In this document: positions 51,228 through 59,442 of the stretch, one piece after another | Position numbering within the stretch: position 1 is the stretch's first letter | Layout of the letters: each line of letters opens with the position of its first letter | Program-made: the position numbers and the translations under genes | Notes under the pieces: generated by a model | Databases searched by the model: none | What the model saw: the letters and a program-made list of their open reading frames with translations, nothing else | What the model was told of the DNA's origin: nothing | Source of the DNA: Brenneria populi | Lineage (GTDB): Bacteria > Pseudomonadota > Gammaproteobacteria > Enterobacterales > Enterobacteriaceae | Length of the DNA stretch: 64,000 bases | Direction of reading: 5' to 3' | Assembly (NCBI RefSeq): GCF_036016195.1 | Contig: NZ_JAYWTM010000025.1 | Coordinates: 1-64,000 of the forward strand

Positions 51228-51244
51228 AGCAGGTCGGACCTGTT
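51228..51244 (+). promoter_or_regulatory. FadR operator-like site upstream of fadE
   Basis: AGCAGGTCGGACCTGTT resembles the E. coli FadR consensus (AGCTGGTCCGAYNTGTT) with two mismatches and is nearly palindromic (CAGGTCGGACCTG). It lies 85 bp before the fadE start, consistent with repression lifted by long-chain acyl-CoA. Confidence 0.75.
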
Positions 51245-51329
51245 GCCGGGCGCTGTTCCATCAGGCGTAACGCCCGGAAAGTAACTGGAATACCTTGCGG
51301 AAGGTCGACGACAACGCGGGAGATACGCT

Positions 51330-53765
51330 ATGGTCGCTATCAGCACGCTTCTTTTACTGATTATCATCGGCGCCGTGTTCTATCACCGCCTCAGCCTGTT
51401 GTTAAGCAGCGCGATCCTGCTGGCCTATTGCGCCGCCCTATCGGCCACGCAGTTGTGGCCCGCCTGGCTGATGATCCCGCTGGCTATCCTATTAATCCCG
51501 CTCAACGTCGCGCCGCTGCGCCGCCGGCTCTTTTCCGCCGCCGCCCTGCCTCTTTTTCAAAAGGCGATGCCGCCGATGTCGCAGACGGAGAAAGCGGCCA
51601 TCGACGCCGGAACGACATGGTGGGAGGGCGAGCTGTTCCGCGGCGCGCCGGATTGGCGCCGGCTGCATGACTACCCGCCGCCGCGGCTGACGCCCGAAGA
51701 ACAGGCCTTTATCGATGGGCCGGTCGAAGAAGCCTGCCGTATGGCAAACGACTTCGAAATTACCCATGAGCTTGCCGATCTGCCGCCGGAACTGTGGGAC
51801 TTTTTAAAACAGCATCGCTTCTTCGCCCTGATCATCGAAAAACGGTACGGCGGACTGGAATTTTCCGCCTACGCCCAGTCGCGGGTGCTGCAAAAACTGG
51901 CCGGCGTCTCCAGTATTCTGGCGATCACCGTCGGCGTCCCCAATTCACTGGGCCCCGGCGAACTATTGCAACATTACGGCACCGACGAACAGAAAAACCG
52001 CTACCTGCCGCGCCTGGCCCGGGGACAGGAGATTCCCTGCTTTGCGCTGACCGGCCCGGAAGCGGGCTCGGACGCCGGCTCGATACCGGATAGCGGCGTG
52101 GTGTGCTACGGCGACTGGCAAGGCGAGCGGGTGCTGGGCATGCGCCTGACCTGGAATAAACGCTATATCACCCTGGCGCCGATAGCCACCGTACTCGGTC
52201 TGGCCTTCAAGCTGTACGATCCGGACCATCTGCTGGGCGAAACGGAGGACCTGGGCATTACCTGCGCCCTGATCCCCGCCGATACCGCCGGAGTGCAAAT
52301 CGGCCGCCGCCATTTCCCGCTGAACATCCCGTTTCAGAACGGGCCGACCCAGGGAAAAAATATTTTCGTACCGCTGGATTACATCATCGGCGGCCCGACG
52401 ATGGCCGGACAGGGATGGCGCATGCTGATGGAGTGCCTGTCCGTCGGGCGCGGCATCACGCTGCCGGCCAACTCCACCGGCGGGCTGAAGTCCATCGCCC
52501 TTGGCATCGGCGCCTATGCGCGCATTCGCCGCCAGTTTAAAATCGCCATCGGCAGGATGGAGGGCGTTGAAGAGCCGCTGGCGCGCATCGCCGGCAACGC
52601 CTATATGATGGACGCCGCCGCGACGCTGATCGCCAGCGGCATTATGCAGGGCGAAAAACCGGCGGTGCTGTCCGCCATCGTCAAATACCATTGCACCCAC
52701 CGCGGCCAGCGCGCGGTAATGGACGCCATGGATATTGCCGGCGGAAAGGGCATCTGCCTCGGCCCCGCCAATTTTCTGGCGCGTTTCTATCAGGGCTCCC
52801 CCATCGCCATCACCGTTGAGGGGGCGAATATTCTGACCCGCAGCATGATCATTTTCGGCCAGGGGGCGATCCGCTGCCACCCGTATGTGCTGGAGGAGAT
52901 GGTGGCGGCGCAGGATGCGGATATTCCCCGTTTCGATCGCGCGCTGTTCGGCCATATCGGACACATCGCCGGCAGCGCGGCGCGCAGCTTCTGGCTGGGG
53001 CTGACCAACGGCCGACTGAGCCGCGCGCCGGTGCACGACGAAACCCGCCGTTACTATCAACGCCTGAATCGCCTGAGCGCCAACATGGCGCTGCTGGCCG
53101 ACGTCGCCATGGCGACGCTGGGCGGCAGCCTGAAACGGCGGGAGCGTATTTCCGCCCGTCTAGGGGATATTCTCAGCCAGCTGTATCTGGCCTCCGCCAC
53201 GCTGAAGCGCTATGACGACGAGGGCCGTCAGAAAGCCGACCTGCCGTTGGTTCACTGGGCGATTCAGGACTGCCTCCACCAGGCGGAGCTGGCGTTGAGC
53301 GATCTGTTGCGCAACTTTCCCGACCGCGCCGTCGCCCGGCTGCTAACATGCATCCTCCTGCCGCTGGGACGCGGCAGCGCGGCCCCGTCAGACCGTCTGG
53401 ATAGCCAGGTGGCGCAGCTGCTGCAAACGCCGGGCGCCGCGCGCAGCCGTTTGGGGCGCGGACAATATCTGGCCGCCGGCGAGCACAATCCGGTCGGCCT
53501 GCTGGAAGAGGCGCTGCGGGATATTCTCGCCGCGGAGGCTATTTATCAGCGTTTATCAAAGGATAACGCTAAGCCTCTGCCGTTTACCCAGTTGGATGCC
53601 TTGGCCGAACTGGCGCTGGCGGAGGGGAAAATCACGGCGGACGAAGCCCAGATTCTCCGCAAAGCGGAAGCCAGCCGCCTACGTTCGATTAACGTCGACG
53701 ATTTCGCCGCCGATGCGCTGGCGGCGGCGCGGCGCGAGCGCGCGGAAAAAACGCAGGCGGCGTAA
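51330..53765 (+). CDS. fadE: Acyl-CoA dehydrogenase
   Basis: 811 aa, near the 814 aa of E. coli FadE. An N-terminal membrane part with two hydrophobic helices (about 2-60) precedes the acyl-CoA dehydrogenase core (FALTGPEAGSDAGS, LTWNKRYITLAPIATVLGLAF, VGRGITLPANSTGG) and a C-terminal FadE-specific region. It performs the first step of fatty-acid beta-oxidation, passing electrons to the respiratory chain. Divergent from gmhA. Confidence 0.96.
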   Translation: MVAISTLLLLIIIGAVFYHRLSLLLSSAILLAYCAALSATQLWPAWLMIPLAILLIPLNVAPLRRRLFSAAALPLFQKAMPPMSQTEKAAIDAGTTWWEGELFRGAPDWRRLHDYPPPRLTPEEQAFIDGPVEEACRMANDFEITHELADLPPELWDFLKQHRFFALIIEKRYGGLEFSAYAQSRVLQKLAGVSSILAITVGVPNSLGPGELLQHYGTDEQKNRYLPRLARGQEIPCFALTGPEAGSDAGSIPDSGVVCYGDWQGERVLGMRLTWNKRYITLAPIATVLGLAFKLYDPDHLLGETEDLGITCALIPADTAGVQIGRRHFPLNIPFQNGPTQGKNIFVPLDYIIGGPTMAGQGWRMLMECLSVGRGITLPANSTGGLKSIALGIGAYARIRRQFKIAIGRMEGVEEPLARIAGNAYMMDAAATLIASGIMQGEKPAVLSAIVKYHCTHRGQRAVMDAMDIAGGKGICLGPANFLARFYQGSPIAITVEGANILTRSMIIFGQGAIRCHPYVLEEMVAAQDADIPRFDRALFGHIGHIAGSAARSFWLGLTNGRLSRAPVHDETRRYYQRLNRLSANMALLADVAMATLGGSLKRRERISARLGDILSQLYLASATLKRYDDEGRQKADLPLVHWAIQDCLHQAELALSDLLRNFPDRAVARLLTCILLPLGRGSAAPSDRLDSQVAQLLQTPGAARSRLGRGQYLAAGEHNPVGLLEEALRDILAAEAIYQRLSKDNAKPLPFTQLDALAELALAEGKITADEAQILRKAEASRLRSINVDDFAADALAAARRERAEKTQAA

Positions 53766-53791
53766 CGGCGGCGCTATCGCTATTAGGAAAC

Positions 53792-53840
53792 AACGCTTTT
53801 AGCGTTTTTGTCCCGCAGCTCGAATTATTTTGGGTATATA
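53792..53840. repeat. Solo right half of the MITE-like element
   Basis: AACGCTTTTAGCG... to GGGTATATA matches 45065-45113 with only a few differences, but the left half is missing. It lies 27 bp after the fadE stop. Two copies within 9 kb suggest a dispersed family in this genome. Confidence 0.65.
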
Positions 53841-53901
53841 CCGCGGGTCAACCGGGGTAAAATAGCGGCTTTCGACATAATCATAATGAAGAGAGCACGC
53901 C

Positions 53902-54252
53902 ATGGCATATATCCCTAAAAACTACGCGAAGCTCGAAAGCGGCTATCGTGAAAAAGCGCTGAAGCTCTTCCCGTGGGTATGCGGCCGCTGCTCGCGCGAG
54001 TTCGTTTACTCCAACCTGCGCGAGCTTACCGTCCATCATATCGACCACGACCACAGCAATAACCCGGAAGACGGCAGCAACTGGGAGATGCTGTGCCTCT
54101 ACTGTCACGACCATGAGCACTCAAAATATACCGACGCGGATATTTACGGTTCGACCGTGGTCGCGGGTGAAGACGCCCAGAAAGATGTCGGCGTCGCGAC
54201 GCATAATCCCTTTGCCGATCTGAAGGCGCTGATGGAGAAAGGAAAAAAGTAA
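53902..54252 (+). CDS. yajD: YajD-like HNH nuclease-family protein
   Basis: 116 aa. CGRC and CLYC zinc knuckles flank the HNH core LTVHHIDHDHSNNPEDGSNWEMLCLYCHDHEHSKY, as in E. coli YajD. The family is predicted to be an endonuclease, but its role is unknown. A strong terminator follows. It sits between fadE and mtnK, unlike the E. coli position of yajD. Confidence 0.88.
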   Translation: MAYIPKNYAKLESGYREKALKLFPWVCGRCSREFVYSNLRELTVHHIDHDHSNNPEDGSNWEMLCLYCHDHEHSKYTDADIYGSTVVAGEDAQKDVGVATHNPFADLKALMEKGKK

Positions 54253-54271
54253 GCGCGATGGGGCGATAAAT

Positions 54272-54292
54272 CGCCGCAGGCGGCGTTTTTTT
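54272..54292 (+). terminator. Intrinsic terminator after yajD
   Basis: CGCCG (54272-54276), loop CAGG, CGGCG (54281-54285) followed by seven T. It overlaps the last base pairs of the convergent mtnK stop region. Confidence 0.8.
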
Positions 54293-55499
54293 ACCCCGCG
54301 CTTTGACGCACGCGCACCTGCAGCGCATCCGCATCGGCGATGCGCGGCGCGGCGAGAATCAGCGTCCTGCCCAGGCGTAGCGCGCTGCGTTGGCATGCAG
54401 CCCGGGCGTCGTCATCCGCAATATCGTCAAGATCGGCGACGTGCGCCAGCCCGATGGTGCGGCGAATCAGTTCGCTGCCGCAATAACCGATCGCATCCTG
54501 CCATACCTGCTGCAAAAAGCGTTCGGCATAGCCCGGCTCAGCCAAAGAGGGGTCACGCGCATGATTCCGGCTCAGCGCCAAAAAACGCGCCGCGAAGCTA
54601 TGCCATAGCGTCCGCGCGTCGCTAAGACGTCGCGCTCTTGCGGCGTCCGCTTCGCGCGGCGCCAGCAGCCCGGGTAAACCGCAGTAGTTCAGCAGCAGGT
54701 TGCCCAACGCCGTACCCACATCGAACCCTATCGGCCCATAGAAACCAAATTCGGCGTCAATCGCCTTCAGGCGCCCTTCCGCGACAAAAATCGACCCGCT
54801 ATGAATATCGCCGTGCAACAGCGCTTCCGCTTTGCTTAAAAAACGGTGCTTTAATTCCGCCACCGCCACTTTCAATGCCCGATCGTCGCGCAGCGCGCGC
54901 ACATCGGACGTCAACGCCGCGTCAAACCGGTTTCTTTCATGATCGATATAAGGATCGGTAAAAAATAGATCTTCGGTGATCTGACACAGTTCAGGATTGG
55001 TAAACCGAATCACCGCCGCCTTTTTATCGTGCGGCGCCTGATAAAAATCCGAGGTGTGGAACAGGGTTTGCGCCAGATACTCGCCCAACTGCTCGGCGGC
55101 CTGGGGATAGAAAACCCCCTTCATCAGCTCGCCGCGCCAGATGCGATGATCGGAAAGATCCTCCTGCACCATCACCGCCAGTTCGGCATCATGGTGCAAA
55201 ACGGCCACCGTGTGCCGGGGGCAAAACCGCGCGTGGGTCAGCAGCGTTTCGGCTTCAATGCGCGCGCGATCCAGCGTCAGCGGCCAGGATTCGCCGACGC
55301 AACGCACGTAGGGCAGCGCCTGTTTGACGATCGCCCGGCTCTTTCCCTGAACATCGCGGATCTTAAATACCAGGTTCAGATTACCGTCGCCGATCTCTTC
55401 TGCGGCGACCAGCTCTTGCGGATCGTCCATCCCGCCGTGCAGACGGGCATATTCCACGGCATCGTCAGCCGTAAAGGTGCGGTAAAGCGGCATTGCCAA
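54291..55499 (-). CDS. mtnK: 5-methylthioribose kinase
   Basis: 402 aa, a kinase of the aminoglycoside phosphotransferase fold. Visible motifs: EEIGDGNLNLVFKI (ATP loop), LLHGDIHSGSIFV (catalytic loop) and AIDAEFGFYGPIGFD (metal-binding DxE). It phosphorylates methylthioribose, so this organism enters methionine salvage through separate nucleosidase and kinase steps. Divergent from mtnA with a shared MetJ operator. Confidence 0.95.
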   Translation of the reverse strand: MAMPLYRTFTADDAVEYARLHGGMDDPQELVAAEEIGDGNLNLVFKIRDVQGKSRAIVKQALPYVRCVGESWPLTLDRARIEAETLLTHARFCPRHTVAVLHHDAELAVMVQEDLSDHRIWRGELMKGVFYPQAAEQLGEYLAQTLFHTSDFYQAPHDKKAAVIRFTNPELCQITEDLFFTDPYIDHERNRFDAALTSDVRALRDDRALKVAVAELKHRFLSKAEALLHGDIHSGSIFVAEGRLKAIDAEFGFYGPIGFDVGTALGNLLLNYCGLPGLLAPREADAARARRLSDARTLWHSFAARFLALSRNHARDPSLAEPGYAERFLQQVWQDAIGYCGSELIRRTIGLAHVADLDDIADDDARAACQRSALRLGRTLILAAPRIADADALQVRVRQSAG

Positions 55500-55547
55500 C
55501 CCCTTTTTAATTCATCCATCTACCGTTTTAAGGACCCTGAGAGACTT

Positions 55548-55579
55548 AGACATAAAAGCGTCTGGACATCTATACTTCT
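55548..55579. promoter_or_regulatory. Four tandem MetJ boxes between mtnK and mtnA
   Basis: Consecutive octamers AGACATAA, AAGCGTCT, GGACATCT and ATACTTCT match the MetJ consensus AGACGTCT at five to six positions each, in exact 8-bp register. They lie midway between the divergent genes, so both are probably repressed by MetJ with S-adenosylmethionine. Confidence 0.75.
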
Positions 55580-55640
55580 GCGAAGCATATTGGCAGAATA
55601 AGAAAATTGATGCAATAGCACAACACGGATTTAACCACTC

Positions 55641-56681
55641 ATGCAAAACATTAACACCACCAGTCTAAGAATCGTCGACGATCGGCTCTGGATCCTCGAT
55701 CAGCAGGCGCTGCCGCAGGAAACGCGCTGGCTCCCCTGCCCGGACGTCGCGGCGCTGGTTGAGCATATCCAAACGCTGCGGGTACGCGGCGCGCCGCTTA
55801 TCGGCCTCTCCGCCAGCCTGCTGCTGGCGCTGCTGGCGGGAGAGGGGCTCGCCAGAGCGCGGCTGACGCAGGCGCTGGAGACGCTGCGCGCCGCGCGCCC
55901 GACGGCGGTGAATCTGATGAATAATCTGGATCGGATGAGGCTCGCGCTGGCGCAGCCGCGCTATGTCCAGGCCATGGAACAGGAAGCGCTGCGGCTGGTG
56001 GAGGAAGACCGCCGGCTGTGTGAAAACATCGCCGATTACGGCGCCGCGCTGGTCAAGCCCGGCAGCCGCCTGCTGACCCACTGCAACACCGGCGGGCTGG
56101 CGACCGCCGGTATCGGCACCGCCATCGGCGTCCTGCTGCGCGCGCATCGGCAGGAGAAAATTACCCGGGTATGGGTGGATGAAACCCGGCCCTTGCTGCA
56201 GGGAGGCCGCCTCACCGCCTGGGAGCTGGGAGAATTGGGCATTCCTTATCGGCTGATTTGCGACTCCATGGCCGCCAGCCTGATGGCGCAGGGAGAGGTA
56301 GACGCGGTGTGGGTGGGCGCGGATCGCATCGCCGCCAACGGCGATGTCGCCAATAAGATCGGCACCTACAGCCTGGCGGTATTGGCGCGCTATCACCGGA
56401 TTCCGTTCTACGTCGCCGCGCCGCACACCACGCACGACCCGGCCTGTCCGAACGGCGGCGCCATCCCCATCGAGCAGCGCGCCGCCGCCGAGGTCGTCGG
56501 CGTCTCCGGCCGTTTCGGCCGCTGTCAGTGGGCGCCCCAGGATGCGCCGGTCTACAACCCGGCCTTCGACGTTACGCCGGCCGACTTAATCAGCGCTTGG
56601 GTGCTGGATACCGGCATTGTGACGCCGCAGGCGGCGCAAGAGGGGGTATTCCGCTCGGCGCTGGGGGAAAGGGAAGCCTGA
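55641..56681 (+). CDS. mtnA: S-methyl-5-thioribose-1-phosphate isomerase
   Basis: 346 aa, eIF2B-related fold. Key segments: RVRGAPLIG, THCNTGGLATAGIGTA (catalytic Cys) and WVGADRIAANGDVANKIGTYSLAV (catalytic Asp). It converts methylthioribose 1-phosphate to methylthioribulose 1-phosphate. The next salvage genes (mtnDCB) are on the opposite strand, beyond a toxin-antitoxin module. Confidence 0.96.
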   Translation: MQNINTTSLRIVDDRLWILDQQALPQETRWLPCPDVAALVEHIQTLRVRGAPLIGLSASLLLALLAGEGLARARLTQALETLRAARPTAVNLMNNLDRMRLALAQPRYVQAMEQEALRLVEEDRRLCENIADYGAALVKPGSRLLTHCNTGGLATAGIGTAIGVLLRAHRQEKITRVWVDETRPLLQGGRLTAWELGELGIPYRLICDSMAASLMAQGEVDAVWVGADRIAANGDVANKIGTYSLAVLARYHRIPFYVAAPHTTHDPACPNGGAIPIEQRAAAEVVGVSGRFGRCQWAPQDAPVYNPAFDVTPADLISAWVLDTGIVTPQAAQEGVFRSALGEREA

Positions 56682-56730
56682 TCGATCTCAACGCCGGTCG
56701 ACGGATTGGCGCAGCCAATAGTTACGCCGT

Positions 56731-57117
56731 TCAATTTCTCGCATTGAGCAGTCGGATACCATATTGGGAAAAGATGCTGTCGGCGGAAACCAGCGTCAAG
56801 CCTTCCATTTGAGATTGCGCGATAAGCATCCTGTCAAACGGATCGCCATGATGGAGCGGTAAATCCCCGGCCTGTTCAGCATGAGCATGGGATATCGACA
56901 ACGCATAAAAGTTATTACGCTCCATGGCTTCATCAAAATCCACATCAAACTGAAGTTTGCCAATGGAGCGTTTTATGGCGATTTCCCAAGGCGTTACCGC
57001 GCTGACGAATACACTGTTGCTTCCTTTTGCAATTGAACTCCGGGCGACCGGCCCCAGCGCCGGATCGTTGGTCAGCCACCAGATAAATACATGAGTATCA
57101 ATCAACAGACGTTTCAT
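56731..57117 (-). CDS. PIN-domain toxin (VapC family)
   Basis: 128 aa. The PIN acidic quartet is visible: D7 (LLIDTHVFIWW), E45 (TPWEIAIK), D95 (DPFDRMLIAQ) and D113 (SAD). VapC toxins are RNases, often cutting tRNA or rRNA. The start overlaps the antitoxin stop by 4 nt (ATGA), the normal coupling in such modules. Confidence 0.92.
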   Translation of the reverse strand: MKRLLIDTHVFIWWLTNDPALGPVARSSIAKGSNSVFVSAVTPWEIAIKRSIGKLQFDVDFDEAMERNNFYALSISHAHAEQAGDLPLHHGDPFDRMLIAQSQMEGLTLVSADSIFSQYGIRLLNARN

Positions 57118-57353
57118 TCATCGGCCTCAAACATCCTTTGAATATCCCTATCGGCCTCGTCAAAACGGCGATCCATCGCGATACGGCGCTCATACCCGCC
57201 CGGCGTTCTGTCGCCCTGAGACACCGGGATAAGCTGGACATAAGGTTTACCCGCCTTGGCGATAATCACCGTCTCCCCCTCCGCCGCTTGATCCGCAAGC
57301 TGGCTAAGCCGGGACTTGGCTTCATGCATATTGGCCTGAACTGTCATGCTCAC
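57114..57353 (-). CDS. Phd/YefM-type antitoxin
   Basis: 79 aa. The N-terminal Phd fold reads VQANMHEAKSRLSQLADQAAEGETVIIAKAGKPYVQLIPV; the C-terminal tail is acidic and should wrap the toxin. AAGGAGG precedes the ATG. It neutralises the PIN toxin and represses the operon, most likely through the palindrome 10 bp upstream. Confidence 0.92.
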   Translation of the reverse strand: MSMTVQANMHEAKSRLSQLADQAAEGETVIIAKAGKPYVQLIPVSQGDRTPGGYERRIAMDRRFDEADRDIQRMFEADE

Positions 57354-57362
57354 CTCCTTAGC

Positions 57363-57378
57363 TAGATTAGCTAATCTA
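57363..57378. promoter_or_regulatory. Palindromic operator of the toxin-antitoxin operon
   Basis: TAGATTAGCTAATCTA is a perfect 16-bp palindrome, 10 bp upstream of the antitoxin start, the usual position of a Phd-type autoregulatory site. Confidence 0.75.
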
Positions 57379-57440
57379 TAATGAGGTAAAAAAAAGCGCC
57401 GGTCAAACCGGCGCAGGCAGGATGTAAAAACAGATCGCGC

Positions 57441-57986
57441 TCACCCCGTCAGCTTCGGATAAGCCTCCGCAATCTTGTCGCCGGTGAAATGCGCGACCCA
57501 GCCTTCCGGGTTATCGAAGAGACGAATGGCGGTGAAGTGCGGCTCCGGCCCCATATCAAACCAGTGCGCGGTGCCGGCCGGAACGGATAGCAGATCGTTT
57601 TTCTCGCACAGGATCTGAAAAATCTTGCCTTGCAGATGCAGACAGAACAGCCCGGCGCCCTCAACGAAGAAACGCACCTCGTCCTCGCCGTGGGTGTGCT
57701 CGGCAAGAAATTTGGCGCGCAGTTCGGCGCGCTGCGGATTGTCCGCCCGCATACTGATGACATCCCAGCTTCGGTAGCCTTTCTCCGCCACCAGCCGGTC
57801 GATTTCGTGCCGATAGGCCGCCAGCACTTCCGCGGAATCCGGGCTGGCGCTTAACGGCTGGTTCGCCTGCCAGCGTTCAAACCGCACGCCGATGGCGTCC
57901 AACTGCCGGCGGATGGCTTGCGCATCCCGACTTTGCCAAATCGGTTGGCGGGCGTCGCTATCGCTAAAGATGGTTAGTGCGCTCAT
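57441..57986 (-). CDS. mtnD: Acireductone dioxygenase
   Basis: 181 aa, cupin fold. Metal ligands are H97, H99 and E103 in EHTHGEDEVRFFVEG and H141 in GTAHWFDMG. With Fe it converts acireductone to 4-methylthio-2-oxobutyrate and formate; with Ni it gives an off-pathway product. Overlaps mtnC by 4 nt and is last in the mtnBCD operon. Confidence 0.96.
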   Translation of the reverse strand: MSALTIFSDSDARQPIWQSRDAQAIRRQLDAIGVRFERWQANQPLSASPDSAEVLAAYRHEIDRLVAEKGYRSWDVISMRADNPQRAELRAKFLAEHTHGEDEVRFFVEGAGLFCLHLQGKIFQILCEKNDLLSVPAGTAHWFDMGPEPHFTAIRLFDNPEGWVAHFTGDKIAEAYPKLTG

Positions 57987-58678
57987 TGGGCATACTCCTG
58001 TAAATCGATTTGGTCAAAACTCGCCGCCTGACGGTGGCCGCTTACGTCATCAGCATCGGAACGAGTCAGCTGACAGGTCTGCCATCCGGCCTGCCGCGCG
58101 GCGTCCAGCTCCTGGCGAATGTCCGACAGAAACAGCAACTGCCCGCCGGGCTGGCCGATGGCCTGCGCGATGGCGCGATAAGAGGCGGCTTCACGCTTGG
58201 CGCCGACGCGGGTATCAAAATAGCCGCTGAACAGCGGGCGCAGATCGCCGGCCTCGCTGTGGCCGAACAGCAGCCGCTGCGCCTCGACCGAGCCGGACGA
58301 ATAGACGTACAGCGCGATGCCCTGCCGCCGCCATTGCGCCAGCTGGAGCGGGACGTCGGGATAAACATGGCCGCGAAAATCGCCGTTAAGATAGCCGCTG
58401 CGCCAGATAATCCCCTGCAGCAGCTTCAACGCGGGAGATTTGCGATCCTCATCCATAAAGCGGTTCAGCGCCGCAATCAGCGCGGCGTCATCCGCGTCCG
58501 GCCGACCCAGTTCCTCACGCAGCGCCGCCAACGCCCGGGCGATCTCCTCACTCTGTTCCCGTTGCCGCACCGTCTCCGTCAGGCGGGCGCGGGCGTAGGG
58601 AAACAGCACGTTATGCACGAAACGAATATCGCTGGTGGTGCCTTCAATATCGGTAACTATGGCGTTAATCACCCCCAT
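57983..58678 (-). CDS. mtnC: Enolase-phosphatase E1
   Basis: 231 aa from ATG 58678, preceded by GGAGGTCAA; it overlaps mtnB by 10 nt. HAD motifs: VTDIEGTTSDIRFVHNVLFPYAR (motif I, Asp nucleophile), YVYSSGSVEAQRLLFGHS (II) and LFLSDIRQELDAA (IV). It enolises and dephosphorylates diketomethylthiopentyl 1-phosphate to acireductone. Confidence 0.96.
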   Translation of the reverse strand: MGVINAIVTDIEGTTSDIRFVHNVLFPYARARLTETVRQREQSEEIARALAALREELGRPDADDAALIAALNRFMDEDRKSPALKLLQGIIWRSGYLNGDFRGHVYPDVPLQLAQWRRQGIALYVYSSGSVEAQRLLFGHSEAGDLRPLFSGYFDTRVGAKREAASYRAIAQAIGQPGGQLLFLSDIRQELDAARQAGWQTCQLTRSDADDVSGHRQAASFDQIDLQEYAQ

Positions 58679-59289
58679 TTGACCTCCAACAGACGGCGTT
58701 GCAGCTCGCACTGAAACAGAAACTCCAGCCCTTCGAGGTGACGGCGCGCCTCCGCCACGCTATCGCCCCAGCAGTAGAGGCCGTGGCCGCGCACCAGAAA
58801 TCCGTAACGCAGCGGTTCGCTATCCGCACGGGCGGCGACCTGGCGCGCCAGCGCGGCAATGTCCTGATCGTTGTCGAAAATCGGGATCGCGACGCGATCC
58901 AAGTGGCTTTTCTGCCCGCTAAGCGACTTCTGCATTTCGTAGCCTTGCAGCATCAGCGCCGGGCCGCTCTCCACTCTGGAGAGCACGGTCGCATTGACCG
59001 AATGGGTATGCAGCACCGCGCCGGCGCGCGGATAGGTGCGGTACAGCAGCGTGTGCAGCCCGGTTTCCGCAGAAGGGGTACGGTCGCCGGACACATGATT
59101 GGTGGCGATATCCACGCGCAGGAAGTCATCGGCCTGTAAGCCGCCTTTATCCTTGCCCGATTCGGTAATCAGGCACTGGCGTTCATCAAGGCGCACAGAC
59201 ATATTGCCGCCGGTCGCCGGACACCAGCCTTTTTGGCCGATCCAGCGGCAGGCGGCGAGCAGTGCCGCGATTTGCAGGTTTTCCGTCAT
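58669..59289 (-). CDS. mtnB: Methylthioribulose-1-phosphate dehydratase
   Basis: 206 aa, class II aldolase fold. Zinc ligands H94 and H96 (HTHSVNATVL) and H169 (RGHGLYCWG); E75 lies in the region of the catalytic acid. GGNMSVRLDE is the phosphate loop. First gene of mtnBCD, divergent from mtnE across a MetJ operator. Confidence 0.95.
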   Translation of the reverse strand: MTENLQIAALLAACRWIGQKGWCPATGGNMSVRLDERQCLITESGKDKGGLQADDFLRVDIATNHVSGDRTPSAETGLHTLLYRTYPRAGAVLHTHSVNATVLSRVESGPALMLQGYEMQKSLSGQKSHLDRVAIPIFDNDQDIAALARQVAARADSEPLRYGFLVRGHGLYCWGDSVAEARRHLEGLEFLFQCELQRRLLEVKWG

Positions 59290-59350
59290 CTTACTTCCCG
59301 TTTTATGGTACTTAGTACCTTTAGTTATGACTTAATCTTCAATGATATTT

Positions 59351-59374
59351 AGCCGTTTAAACGTCCAAGCGTCT
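59351..59374. promoter_or_regulatory. Tandem MetJ boxes between mtnB and mtnE
   Basis: Octamers AGCCGTTT, AAACGTCC and AAGCGTCT lie in exact 8-bp register and each match the MetJ consensus at six positions. The site is between the divergent mtnBCD and mtnE transcripts, mirroring the mtnK-mtnA arrangement. Confidence 0.7.
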
Positions 59375-59442
59375 TGATTGCCAAATACTAACATCGTGTT
59401 ATATTGGCTAGCAATACAGGCTTGCAGGAGTCCTTATCAGTC

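Noticed and set aside
51963..53060. 365-codon open frame antisense to fadE
   Set aside because: A GC-rich shadow frame with repetitive Arg/Ala/Gly content; fadE is clearly the real gene.
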